DNA from: Sulfomarinibacter sp963733915
GTDB lineage: Bacteria > Acidobacteriota > Thermoanaerobaculia > Thermoanaerobaculales > Sulfomarinibacteraceae
Length of the DNA stretch: 64,000 nt
Direction of reading: 5' to 3'
Assembly (NCBI GenBank): GCA_963733915.1
Contig: CAVTEP010000006.1
Span: 744,001-808,000, forward strand
Part shown: positions 54,531 through 64,000 of the stretch, piece after piece
Position numbering within the stretch: position 1 is the first letter of the stretch
Layout of the letters: each line of letters opens with the position of its first letter
Made by a program: the position numbers and the translations under genes
The notes under the pieces: model-generated
Databases searched by the model: none
Seen by the model: only the letters and a program-made list of their open reading frames with translations
Told to the model about the DNA's origin: nothing

Positions 54531-57083
54531 GTGTCGCGCTACCCGCTGAGCGCCGGTGCCGACCTCGGCGACGGCGAGGACCTCGTCGACGTGGCGCCGG
54601 TCAACCCGCCATGCTCGCCGGACCACGATTTTCTCCTGGAATTGATCCCTCCCCATTTCCAGACGATCACCGAGTTTCCTCCCTGCGTGCGCCAGGTCAG
54701 CCGCGTCGGCGCGCCGACCTCGGCGGCCGGCACCTCGCCCTTCATCGGCGACTACCCGGGCCTCGAGCCCTTCGTGCGTTTCGTTGTCGACGGCGACGGA
54801 AGCTGGAGATGGGCCACCCTGGCGACCGATCTCCCCACCCCCGGCTTCCACTCGATCTGGACCGACAACCGCCACCTGATCCCGCCCCAGACCGGCGATC
54901 CGGCGACCGAGTGGACGCAGTATCCCGACTACGACCCCCCGGGGACTGGAGATACCTCGTGCGTCAATCCGGGCTCGCGCAACACCGACGTCCTGACCTC
55001 GAGGGTCGACGCCGAGCTCGTCATCAGCTCGCCGACGAGCTATCGGCTGACCGGGAGCCAGCCCGCGCGGTTTCCGTTCTCGATCAGCAACCAGACCTCG
55101 GTGAACCGGTTCTACACCCTGGCCATCGACCCTGAGGTCGCCACGGTATCGTTGCTTCCAAACCAAATCGTCGCGACCCTCGAGGTGGAGATCTTCCCCT
55201 ACTCGAGCACCGCCCAGGTGGTCTACGTCCCGGCGGGAGTGACCCAGCCGGTGACCGTCACCGTGACGGAGACCGGCGTTTGCGACCCCTGCCAGACCGG
55301 CTCGATCACCTTCAACGCCGCCGCCAGCATGGCCAACTTCGACGACGGCACGCCGACGACGAACGCGTACTTCAACCCGACCGTCGATGGTGACGCCTTC
55401 GTCATCAACTACAACGTCGACAACGCCTTCGTCATCAACGACGGGGCGGAGAACGCCTTCGTCATCAACCCGACAACGGACAACGCCTTCGTCATCAACG
55501 AAGGGGAGGAAAACGCGTTCGTCATCAACGCCTTCGTGATCAACGCCTTTGTCATCAACGCCTTTGTCATCAACCCGGCGCCCGGAGAGGAGCCTCCTCC
55601 AATCCCCTCCTACTACGATGTGCACGACGTGGTCGACACCACCTGGACGGTGACCCCGGGCGCGAGCACCGAGGCCTCGAGCTTCCTGCCGCTGCTCAAC
55701 ATCGACAACGCCGAGTACTTCCTCGACAACTACGTCTTCCAGCTCATCGTCTCCAAGGGATCGTCGTACGGGACCCTCGACGGCTGCGACCCGGCCAACG
55801 TCAACCAGACCCAGATCCTCTCGACCTTCGCCCAGGGCCCCGGGACCGACCCGGAGAACGCCTTTGTCATCAACAAGTCGCCGGAGAACGCCTTTGTCAT
55901 CAACGAGGGCCTCGACAACGCCTTCGTCATCAACTCGACCTTTACCATGGCGCCGTCGGACAACCCGCCGGAGACCAACGGTGCGTCGTTCGCCAAGAAC
56001 GGTGTCGAGTACATCCCCAACGACGGCACCCTCAAGGGTCCGCGCGTCCCGGACCACGTCTATGTCACCCTGCGCGCCCACCAAATCAAACCCGACGGGT
56101 TACTGCCCATCGACCCGATCACCGGTGATCCATACAAGTTCAACCCCGATCCCGATCCCGCCACCGGTGGCTCGCTGCCGAGTATGACGGTGATGGAGCT
56201 CGCCTGCGACCCGGAGAGCGACGAGGAGTGCTTCGACAAGCAGGGGCCCGATCTGATGATCCCCGAAAAGGAGGCCCTCGAGGCGCTCGAGCTCTCGGTG
56301 GCGCCCTGCGGCACGGTCGACTTCCCGGCCTTCACCCTCCGCAACCAGGGTTACAAGGACGCCATCGCCCGGCGCCCCTTGAACCCGTCATACCCGTATC
56401 CCGGGATCATGCGCCACGCCATCTACCTCTCGGACGACCCGAACCTGGATCCGAGCGATCGGATCCTTTCGCCACCGACCTTCAATTCGGAGACCAATCC
56501 GCTGGCCGGGGAGAACGACCCCGAGCGGACGACGGAGCCCTACGACGAGTCATTGGGGACCGTATCGGTCACCATGCCCCCGGACGTCACCGGCGGGTCC
56601 TACTACCTGATCCTCTTCGTTGACTACGCGATCCAGGTCTCCGAGTACGACGAGACCAACAACACGGTGGTCATCCCGCTGACGGTCGCGCCGAGCCAGG
56701 TCTTTTCCGGGTTGCAGTCGCCGTTGTTCTACGACAACATCCACCCGGCCAACGCCGGCAGCGCCATCCCGCTCCTCTGGCAATACGTCGATTCCGCGAG
56801 CGGTTTGCCCGTCGACAGCTCCGAGCCCACTCCCAGCATCCTCATTCATGGGTTCTTTGGTGAAAACTGCGGATCGCATGGAAACGTCGAGCCGGTAGCG
56901 GTCCTCGAAGACCCGGGTTCGAGCGATCTCAGGTACGATCCACTCCTCATGAAGTGGCAGTACAACTGGCAGACCAAGGAGGGTGGCGATCCCCTCCCGA
57001 CGGGTTGCTACGAGATCACCATCTCGAGCAGCCTGACCTGCGCGAGCCAGGGGGACGGACCCTTCCTGGTGCAGCTCAACTAA
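54531..57083 (+). CDS. Large secreted protein, C-terminal part (AFVIN repeats, CARDB)
   Basis: This 850-residue open frame has no credible start of its own and continues the upstream parts. It contains an Ig-like region (VISSPTSYRLTGSQPARF), then eleven AFVIN repeats in two clusters (bases 55392-55574 and 55854-55934), then a CARDB-type domain near residues 590-720 (LRNQGYKD, ILFVDYAIQVSEYDETNN) and a final beta-rich domain ending FLVQLN. No anchor or sorting signal is seen at the C-terminus. A strong terminator follows. It is probably a cell-surface or released adhesin or enzyme. Confidence 0.75.
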   Translation: MSRYPLSAGADLGDGEDLVDVAPVNPPCSPDHDFLLELIPPHFQTITEFPPCVRQVSRVGAPTSAAGTSPFIGDYPGLEPFVRFVVDGDGSWRWATLATDLPTPGFHSIWTDNRHLIPPQTGDPATEWTQYPDYDPPGTGDTSCVNPGSRNTDVLTSRVDAELVISSPTSYRLTGSQPARFPFSISNQTSVNRFYTLAIDPEVATVSLLPNQIVATLEVEIFPYSSTAQVVYVPAGVTQPVTVTVTETGVCDPCQTGSITFNAAASMANFDDGTPTTNAYFNPTVDGDAFVINYNVDNAFVINDGAENAFVINPTTDNAFVINEGEENAFVINAFVINAFVINAFVINPAPGEEPPPIPSYYDVHDVVDTTWTVTPGASTEASSFLPLLNIDNAEYFLDNYVFQLIVSKGSSYGTLDGCDPANVNQTQILSTFAQGPGTDPENAFVINKSPENAFVINEGLDNAFVINSTFTMAPSDNPPETNGASFAKNGVEYIPNDGTLKGPRVPDHVYVTLRAHQIKPDGLLPIDPITGDPYKFNPDPDPATGGSLPSMTVMELACDPESDEECFDKQGPDLMIPEKEALEALELSVAPCGTVDFPAFTLRNQGYKDAIARRPLNPSYPYPGIMRHAIYLSDDPNLDPSDRILSPPTFNSETNPLAGENDPERTTEPYDESLGTVSVTMPPDVTGGSYYLILFVDYAIQVSEYDETNNTVVIPLTVAPSQVFSGLQSPLFYDNIHPANAGSAIPLLWQYVDSASGLPVDSSEPTPSILIHGFFGENCGSHGNVEPVAVLEDPGSSDLRYDPLLMKWQYNWQTKEGGDPLPTGCYEITISSSLTCASQGDGPFLVQLN
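55392..55934 (+). repeat. AFVIN coding repeats
   Basis: Eight AFVIN units occur at 55392-55574, first every 10 or 11 residues with variable D/E-N linkers, then as immediate five-residue repeats NAFVI. Three more lie at 55854-55934. Codons vary between units (GCC/GCG, TTC/TTT, GTC/GTG, ATC throughout), so the protein motif is conserved beyond the DNA copy. Confidence 0.9.
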
Positions 57084-57127
57084 ACACACGGCACAGGCGC
57101 TTCCGGGCGCCCCCTCTTTCCACCCCA

Positions 57128-57156
57128 GGCGCCGCCTCCGCGGCGCCTTTTCTTTT
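57128..57156 (+). terminator. Rho-independent terminator
   Basis: GGCGCCGC-CTCC-GCGGCGCC forms an 8-bp GC stem with a tetraloop, followed by TTTTCTTTT. It is 44 bp after the large secreted-protein gene. Confidence 0.9.
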
Positions 57157-57168
57157 GGGAATTAGCGA

Positions 57169-60100
57169 TCAGTCGCCGCCGAGCCGCTGCGCCGCGTCGG
57201 CGGCGAGCGCGTCCGGGGGGTCGGCGCCGCCGCGCAGCGCGAGGTACTCGGCGTAGAGCTCGCGGGCCGCATCGACGCTGCCGAGCTGCTCCTGGCAGCG
57301 CGCGAGCCAGTAGAGGGCGGGCGGGAAGTAGCGGAGGGTGGCGCTGTCGACCAGGAAGACGTCGGTGATCTCGCCCTTGCGGCGGACGCAGTGGTCGAAC
57401 TCGTCGAGGGCCTCGGGGAAGTGCTCGGCCTCGAAGTAGGCGCGACCCATCAGGTAGTGGCCGAACCAGATGTCGTACTCCTCCCGGGCCAGACGAAGCT
57501 CACGCATGGCGGTCCCGAGCTGTGCTTTTTCGAGCGCGCGTTCGCCACGGATGAGCGCGGAGAGCGCCGTGGTCTGGCTCTGGAGCTTGTTTTCGAGCTC
57601 GAGGGCGAGCTCGTCCGCAGCCTCGGTTCGTCCGGCGGCCATCAGGATGCGAGCCGCCAGGTACTGGATGCTCTCGTGCTTGCTGAGCTCGAGAGCTCTC
57701 TGGGCGGTGGCCGCGGCCCGCTCCAACTCGCCAAAGCTGAGCCGGGCCTCCGCCAGAGCCACCATCATGGCGGCCTTCTGGAAGGGATCGTCGGAGGACC
57801 CGATGGCCGCTTCGAGGATGGCGACGGCTTCTCCGGTGTGGCCGCGGTACAGCTCCAGGTCCGCCCTGCCCATGGGGGCGAGCGACGAGCCCATTCCGCC
57901 CGACTGTTCCAGGCGTGCGTAGGCATCCCGCGCCGCTTCCGAGTCTCCGGCCGCGGCGGCCGCGCGGCCGAGGGTGAAGAGGGCGTAGCCGAAATCCGGG
58001 TTCTGTTCGTAAACGGTCTCGGATTCGGTGATCGCGGTCTCGAAATCGCCCGCGTAGGTTGCGTAGATGGCGTAGTTGATGCGCTTGATGAGGTTGCCCG
58101 AATCGAGCTCCACCGAGCGGCGACCCGCCTCCACCGCCTTGTCGAACATCCGAGCCATGTGGTAGGCGTAGCCGAGGTTGGAGTAGGCCCCGCCGTCGGC
58201 CGGGAACAGATCGACCAGGGTCTGGTAGTTCTCGATCGCCTTCTGGTAGTTGTGAGAGACCAGCAGATAGTATCCGCCCAGCGTCCGGTAGCGTTCGCGC
58301 TCGGACATGCGGTCGAGGTGCTGGAAGGCCTTCTGGTAGCTCTCCTCGGCTTCGTCCTCGCGCCGCAGGTTGCCGTAGACCACGCCCATGCCGGCATAGG
58401 CGCGGCCAAACGCGGGGTCGCTGGCAACCGCCTCTTGATAGGCCGTCGAGCGCCTCTTCGAACTTTCCCTGCACCGCCAGGTCCTGACCGCGGGCGTAGG
58501 CCTGCATGGCTTCCATCGAGGCCGCCGTAAAGGTCTCCGCTGCGGCCAGACGGTCGCTTTTGGGCGTCGTGTCACCGAGTTCGCCCCGGAGGTCTGCGGC
58601 GATCCTGGCGACTGCGGCCAGAATGCCGTCCTTGTCCCGCGCGGTCGCCCTGGCCGTCGCCAGCGGTTTTCCCTCCCCGGGCTCGAACCCGGGGTCGAGA
58701 GCCCTGACTGCGAGCGCGTACTGGTCGCCGTCAGGTTCGATGGAACCGGCGAGGATCACGCTGACTCCCTCGCGGCGGGAGATGAGCCGGGCCATGTTCT
58801 CGTCGAGCCGGCTGCCCGGCTGGAGCTGTTGCGCGATCTTGTGTGCATTGGCCGGCGAAAAAACGCTGATGAACGCCGCGCCCTCCATGGAGATGGTGAG
58901 AGCCTGCTCGATGGCGCCCTCGAAGGCGTCGTCGCCGGTGCTGTTCTCGAAGTCCGCAATCACCACCGAGAATGGGTCCGGCTCCGCCGCCGGATTCCGC
59001 AGGCTCGCCAGCCACCAGGTCCCGGCCACCATCGCGATCACCACGGCGGCGGTCGTCACCACCATGCGGCGGGTCAGTCGTCTGGTGACCGGCAGCAGGT
59101 TGCCATCGTCGTCGAGGCGGTTGAGATCAGCTTCGAGATCGTGTGAGGTCTGATAGCGCGCCTCCGGATCGGGATCGAGACAGCGGCTGACGATCCGGTC
59201 GATGGGCTCGGGGATCGAAGGATCGAGGGACCTCGGCGCCGGTGGAGCATGGTCGACCCGGACCCGGAACTCCTTGAAGGCGCTCTGGGCCTGTTCGATC
59301 CGCCGCCGGCCGACCAGCAGATCGTAGAAGATCAGACCGAAGGAATAGATGTCGGCCCGCTGGTCGACGCCCTTGCCCATGAACTGCTCGGGCGGCATGT
59401 ACTGGAGGGTGCCGACGACCCCCCCCGCTTCGGTGTGGCCACCGGAGCCGGTAGCCTTCTTGGCCGCCCCATCCGCAATTCGACCCACGATATCGACGGC
59501 CGTCGGTGTCGCCGAACTCGCAATCCCGAAATCCATGATGTAGCTTTCACCGGTTGAGGGCTCGACCATGATGTTGGCCGGCTTGAGATCCCGGTGCACG
59601 ACCCCCGCCTCATGGGCCGCGTGCAGCCCCGAGACAACGGGACGCAGGATTCGCAAGGCCTCACGGACCGGCACCGTGCCCTCTCGTTTGAGCACCGCGA
59701 GCAGGTCCTCACCCTCGATGAAGGTCATGGTGATGTACTTGATGCCCTCGATTTCGCCGAGATCGTGGATCCGGACCACGTTCTTGTGGGTCACCTTTCG
59801 GGCCAGCAGGAGCTCGCGCTTGAACCGTCGGTCGAGCTGCTCGGCGATCGTCCGGTCCTGCGCCACCTCCGGCCGGATCACCTTGAGGGCGACCGGGATG
59901 TCCAGCTCGCGGTCCCACGCCTTGTAGACCGCCCCCATGCCGCCGAAGCCGAGCAGCTTGTCGATCCGGTAGCGGTCGCCGAACGACTGCCCGACCTCGA
60001 GCGGGCCGGCGGTGCCGGCAAACGAGAGATTCTTCGCCGCCTGGGTCGCCACGCCACCGCCGCCCTCGGCAAGAGATGCGGAATCGACATCGACGGTCGC

Positions 60101-60310
60101 GTCGAACTCGCTGGCGCCGACGAGTGAGGCCGCATCGACATCGATCGTCGCATCGAACTCGCCGTCCCCTGGGAGGATAACCTCTGTATGGTCGTGATCG
60201 GGCTCATGGCCGAGGACCACCGTTTGCTCGGCGTCGCCCAGTGAGATCCCGCAGTTCGCGCAGCACTCGTCCCCGGCCGAGATCTCGTTGGCGCACGAAG
60301 GGCACTTCAT
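57169..60310 (-). CDS. Ser/Thr protein kinase with zinc ribbon and TPRs, frameshifted
   Basis: The gene encodes about 1,045 residues. An N-terminal zinc ribbon (CPSCANEISAGDECCANCG) is followed by two acidic EFDATxDVDxASL repeats, then a Hanks-type kinase (about 110-390): GFGGMGAVYKA, the ATP Lys in VALKVI, HRDLKPANIM and DFGIA. A single membrane helix follows near residue 430-450, then a TolB/FlgO-like domain (SVVIADFENSTGDDAFEG) and at least eight TPRs to the end. At about 58446 one extra G shifts the frame; the TPR part continues in another frame from AYQEAVASDP to TGA 57169. In the original frame it stops at 57500. The start at 60310 follows from the zinc ribbon. Confidence 0.85.
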
Positions 60311-60606
60311 CGTGAAATCACCGCGCGCGCCACCACGAACGAAACCACTCGTTCGAACCAGCGACCGGAAACCCTCCGCAACCCTGGGACAACGCCTGGT
60401 GTCTGATTGGATATCTTCGGAATCGTCATTTTCCCGTTGCTCATGATAGCGCGCACCGACACCGTCGGCCAATACTCGACGCAATCTCTGGTGGGAGGCA
60501 CTCCTTTCCCGAACGGATGGGTCCAAGCTCCTCCTGGAGGTCTCGGTCGAGGGTTGCGGGGTGCTTCGAGGTTGACATCCCCCGTCGCAGGTCCAAGAAT
60601 CGGCCG

Positions 60607-61965
60607 ATGCAGCGAATCGTGGACAACCGGCGAGCGACCCAGGCGCTGCTGGCGGCGATGGACGCCGCTGCGCTGCTCGCGGGGGGTTTCATTGCCACCT
60701 GGATCCGGTTCGGCGGCTGGGTATTGCCGCAGGAGCTCGGCCGCATCCTCGACCACCCCGGGTTCATCGCCTATGCGGTGCTCGCTCAGCTCGCGCTGGC
60801 CATCACCTTCGATCTCTACCGGCCGGAGACCTGGCGCTCTCGCGATTTCCTGCTCGCGCGCATGGCCGCGCTGAGCGTCAGCCTCGCGATCGCTCTCGTG
60901 CTCGGGACCTACCTGTCGCTGCCGTGGCGCTTCGGCCGCGGCCTCCTGGTCCTGACCCTGCTCATCGCGATGCCGATCGAGACGATGCTCCGGTTCCTGT
61001 GGTACGAGATCAGCACACGATCCTCCGCGCGGCGCGCGGTGGTGATCGGTACCGGCCCCATCGTCAGCGCGCTCGAGGAGGTGCTCGCCGATCGTCCGTC
61101 ACCTCCGTTTCAGATCGTCCGCCACCTGCCCACGCCCAACGGGCACGACGGCTCGCGGTTGACACGCCACGATTTCGACGACGTCGACCTCGTGATCGTC
61201 GCCCAACTGGACGACGATCCCACCGCGGACCGGCTGGCGGCGCTCAACTTCCGCGGTACGACGGTGGTCGACTCGGCCGGCGCGTATGCGGCCCTCACCG
61301 GCCGCATCCCGGTGCGACAGGTGGACTCGAGGTGGTTTATCGCCACCGGCGATTTCTCATCCCTCGCCACGACCACCTTCCACCACGTCCAGCGTCTGCT
61401 CGACATTGCCACCGCCAGCGGCCTGCTGGTCCTGGCCTCTCCGCTGCTGCTCCTGGCCGCGATCGGGATCCTGCTCAACGACGGTTGGCCGGTGCTCTAC
61501 CGCCAGCAACGCCTGGGCCGCTTCGCACGACCGTTCACGCTCTACAAGCTGCGAACCATGCGCCGCGGCGCGGAAAGCAACGGGCCGCAGTATGCGAGCG
61601 AGGACGACCAGCGGGTCTTTGCGGTGGGAAGGGTCCTCCGCCGGTGGCGCATCGACGAGCTGCCCCAGCTCGTCAACGTACTGCGCGGCGAAATGAGCCT
61701 CGTCGGCCCGCGGCCGGAACGCCCCGAGCTCGCCGAACGCCTGGAAAACGAGATTCCCTTCTACGCCTTCCGCTACTCGGTCCGGCCGGGAATAACCGGC
61801 TGGGCGCAGGTCCAGTTCCCCTACTGCTCCGAGCCGGAGGAGCACCTCGTCAAGCTCGAGTTCGACCTCTACTCGCTCCGACACCACGGCCCCGCGATGT
61901 ATCTGATCGTGCTGCTCCGAACCCTCGGAGCGTTGGTCTTTCCACCGCAGGGCAAACGGGAGTAG
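60607..61965 (+). CDS. Polyprenyl-phosphate sugar phosphotransferase
   Basis: The 452-residue protein starts exopolysaccharide or O-antigen repeat synthesis by moving a sugar-phosphate to undecaprenyl phosphate. Four N-terminal membrane helices (about residues 15-125) are followed by a Rossmann-like central domain and a fifth helix near residue 280. The catalytic bacterial sugar transferase domain holds LYKLRTMRR, LRRWRIDELPQLVNVL, SLVGPRPERPE and RPGITGWAQV. It resembles WcaJ/EpsB-type enzymes, including those of exosortase systems. Start 60607 is chosen at MQRIVDNRR; ATG 60517 would add 30 arginine-rich residues. Confidence 0.9.
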   Translation: MQRIVDNRRATQALLAAMDAAALLAGGFIATWIRFGGWVLPQELGRILDHPGFIAYAVLAQLALAITFDLYRPETWRSRDFLLARMAALSVSLAIALVLGTYLSLPWRFGRGLLVLTLLIAMPIETMLRFLWYEISTRSSARRAVVIGTGPIVSALEEVLADRPSPPFQIVRHLPTPNGHDGSRLTRHDFDDVDLVIVAQLDDDPTADRLAALNFRGTTVVDSAGAYAALTGRIPVRQVDSRWFIATGDFSSLATTTFHHVQRLLDIATASGLLVLASPLLLLAAIGILLNDGWPVLYRQQRLGRFARPFTLYKLRTMRRGAESNGPQYASEDDQRVFAVGRVLRRWRIDELPQLVNVLRGEMSLVGPRPERPELAERLENEIPFYAFRYSVRPGITGWAQVQFPYCSEPEEHLVKLEFDLYSLRHHGPAMYLIVLLRTLGALVFPPQGKRE

Positions 61966-61974
61966 CTGACAGTT

Positions 61975-62240
61975 CTGAGTTTTGAGTTCTGAGTTCTGAG
62001 TTTTGAGTCTTGAGTTTTGAGTTCTGAGTTTTGAGTTTTGAGTTCCCTCCCATCACTCCCCTTTCTTTCGGGGTGGGTGGGGGACAACTAAAAATTGAAA
62101 ACTCAAAACTCAAAACTGGTGGGGACGGGTGGGTGGCAATTCTCAATTTTGAATTCTCAATTTTGAATTCCCGCCCGTCCTCCCCGAGATCAGGGACGGG
62201 TGGAGGGGAATTCAAAACTGAGAATTGAGAATTGAGAATT
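61975..62240. repeat. TGAGTTTTGAG and AATTTTGAATTC repeat tracts
   Basis: TGAGTTT-type units (61975-62042) are followed by their complement AAAACTCAAAACT (62091-62117), then by AATTCTCAATTTTGAATT units on both strands to about 62240. Complementary tracts could form a large hairpin downstream of the sugar transferase gene. No gene is seen here. Confidence 0.75.
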
Positions 62241-62316
62241 CGATTCGTCCGGAGTTGACACCACCCGCAGCGGAACCCATACTCTGAGCAGTTCTTTGGC
62301 GTACTGACGCAGCTGC

Positions 62317-62398
62317 GTTTCCGTGGGGGTGCCCCGACGATATCGGGGCTGAGAGCACACCCCTCGAACCTGACCCGGATCATACCGGCGGAGGAAAC
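62317..62398 (+). promoter_or_regulatory. TPP (THI-box) riboswitch
   Basis: The sequence has the conserved TPP aptamer order: a GTTTCC/GGAAAC closing stem, GGGGGTGCC, a variable stem CCCCGACGATATCGGGG, CTGAGAG, ACCCCT, then GAACCTGACCCGGAT and CCGGCGGAGGAAAC. It lies 90 bp upstream of the TonB receptor start. A GCGGG...CCCGC hairpin (about 62434-62453) between aptamer and start may be the expression platform. Confidence 0.93.
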
Positions 62399-62488
62399 TG
62401 GAGACGCCCACCCCCTTGCCGCAGCGCATCCGGAGCGGGCTTCCCACAACCCGCCGGCCCAGCTCGGGTCGAGAACCGGAGCCACGGC

Positions 62489-64000
62489 ATGAGATCGCTC
62501 ACACGACAATTGATCGGTTCTGCTGTTGACGGCATGGCCGCTGGCGGTTTCAGCGGTCGAGCTCCGCGGCACGCTCATCGATGCCGCCACCAAAGCACCC
62601 GATCGCCGGCGCCGAAATCAGGGCGACGGCCGACCGGGTCGACCTCCACACCTCGACCGACGACGGCGGCGCGTTCACCTTTACGCTTCCCGACCCCGCG
62701 CCGGCAAACCTGCGGGTGCGGGTGACGGCGACCGGATTCCAATCTCTCGACCTCAATATCACCGATCTCGCCCACACCCGTCTCCTCTCGCTCCAGGTGC
62801 AACCCCTCTTTGCCGGCGAGGTGGAGGTCAGCGGCCTCCGTGCCGGGGGCGGCGATCCACCGGTCACCGTCAGCAACGTCGAACACGACGAGATCGAGCG
62901 CCGCTATTGGGCCCAGGACGTGCCCGTGTTCCTCGAGCCGGTGCCCGGCTTCTACGCCTACAACGACTCGGGCAACGGCATCGGCTACTCGTACTTCTTC
63001 CTCCGCTCCTTCGACATGCGGCGGACCGCGGTCAGCCTCAACGGGGTGCCGCTCAACGACGCCCACTCACACGGTCTGTTCTTTATCGATCTGGCCGACT
63101 TTCTGGCCAGCACCGACGACATCCAGGTCCAGCGCGGTGTCGGCACCAACCTCTACGGCGGCAGCGCCATCGGTGGGTCGATCGACGTCCGGACCAGCAC
63201 GCCGGCCGCCGAGCGGCGGCTGCGGCTGGTCGCCTTGGGCGGTTCCTACGGCACCTCCAGGTTCTCGCTCGCCTTCGACACCGGCCTGATCGACGATCGC
63301 TGGGCGGCCTCGTTTCGCTACTCGAAGGTCTCGAGCGACGGCTATCGCGATCTCTCCTGGGCGTCGATGTGGAACTACTACGGCTCGGTCGTGCGCTACG
63401 GCGCCCGGACCACCCTCCAGATCAACCTCTTCGGCGGCCCCGAGGAGACCCACCTCGCCTTCGAGGGGATCCCAAGGGCGTATCTCGACGGTGAGGTCAC
63501 CGGCAATGTCCGCAGCGACCGCCGCTACAACCCCCTCCAGTACCCGAACGAGATCGACAGCTTTTTCCAGCCCCACTACCAGCTGGTCCACACCTGGCAG
63601 CTCAGCGACGACCTGGTGTTCCGGAACACGTTTTTCTACTTCACCGGCGACGGCTATTTCCAGCAGTTCAAGGAAGACCGCTGGTTCCCCGAGTACGGTC
63701 TGCCCCCCTTTCCAGGACCGGGCGGCGAACTCATCGACACGACCGATCTGGTGCGCCGCCGTGAGGTGGACGAGTGGGACGGCGGCTGGATTCCGAACCT
63801 CGAGTGGCGGCACGGCGGCGGCCGGGGCTCGCTCCAATTCGGCGCCGCCGTGCGGTTCCACAGCGGCCGCCACTTCGGCCTCGTCCAGTGGGCGCAGTTC
63901 TATCCCCCCGAGCTGCCACCCGACCACCGCTACTACGACTACCAGCTCGACAAGAGGACCCTCCAGCCCTTCGTCCAGGAGAGCTGGCGTTTCGGCGATC
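62489..64000 (+). pseudogene. TonB-dependent receptor, likely thiamine; frameshifted, partial
   Basis: The outer-membrane receptor begins at 62489 with a signal peptide, has a short CarboxypepD-like domain (ELRGTLIDAATKAP), then a TonB plug: NDSGNGIGYSYFFLRS, RTAVSLNGVPLND and VQRGVGTNLYGGSAIGGSIDV. Beta-barrel strands follow and the gene runs out of the window. Two single-base slips near 62527 and 62603 (a CCC run in the second) must be ignored to read the N-terminus. The TPP riboswitch immediately upstream implies import of thiamine or a precursor under thiamine shortage. GGAG precedes the ATG by 8 bases. Confidence 0.85.

Noticed and set aside
62340..62345. GATATC-centred palindrome in the aptamer as an operator
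   Set aside because: It is the variable stem of the TPP riboswitch.

Overview
The window is a high-GC bacterial chromosome segment. Zinc-ribbon Ser/Thr kinases with TPR tails, bactofilin, a mitochondrial-type citrate synthase, two [NiFe] hydrogenases with a full hyp set and many short intergenic repeats together suggest an anaerobic or facultative Acidobacteriota member (Thermoanaerobaculia-like). This is inference; there is no rRNA or ribosomal protein marker here. Single-base frameshifts and in-frame stops recur in otherwise well conserved genes (pilin, hybOAB, hydD, hydB, a large secreted protein, a Ser/Thr kinase, a TonB receptor). That looks like an incompletely polished long-read assembly, although real decay of some loci cannot be excluded.

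Layout. 0-5 kb: thiolase end, a broken pilin, tRNA-Gly(CCC), bactofilin, then an AI-2E-family membrane protein next to a PqqD-like/lasso-B2-like pair, a ribbon-helix-helix protein and a four-helix-bundle protein inside a repeat element that has a deleted copy at 45.7 kb. 5-12 kb: secreted M16 peptidase, MsbA-like ABC exporter, ICMT-like methyltransferase and two divergent LPS-kinase-like genes. 12-23 kb: a minus-strand run hypA-hypB-hypF, then hypC-hypD-hypE, a nickel transporter-like gene and a YhaO/YhaN-like nuclease pair. 23-25.6 kb: an SDR fused to an RsbRD-N-like domain, a small membrane protein and a hydrogenase protease. 25.8-30.7 kb: membrane-bound uptake hydrogenase hybO-A-B-C, with HybC processed by the nearby protease. 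30.9-35.4 kb: a cytoplasmic group 3b-type hydrogenase hydB-G-D-A with its own protease.

35-41.5 kb: alanine/Na+ symporter, DUF2155-like lipoprotein, aldehyde dehydrogenase, patatin, SDR. 41.7-45.5 kb: a histidine kinase and sigma-54 response regulator, followed by a secreted acidic protein preceded by a sigma-54 promoter and an upstream palindrome, apparently a self-contained regulatory circuit. 46-49.4 kb: MinD-like ATPase, J-like/HTH protein, citrate synthase with a well-formed promoter, operator and terminator. 49.9-57 kb: a fusion of FHA, cNMP-binding, degenerate AAA+ and membrane polyferredoxin domains, then a very large secreted protein with AFVIN repeats. 57-64 kb: Ser/Thr kinase with TPRs, a polyprenyl-phosphate sugar transferase, and a TPP riboswitch leading a TonB-dependent receptor that runs off the window.

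Intergenic DNA is dominated by four short-repeat families (9-bp AACGTTCTA units; GGGGAAAA-type purine tracts; GAATTC/AATTCC-type tracts; TGAGTTT-type tracts), often stacked together and sometimes supplying the stop codon of the adjacent gene. Several genes have a TACAAT-type -10 box only 6-7 nt before the start codon, suggesting leaderless transcripts.
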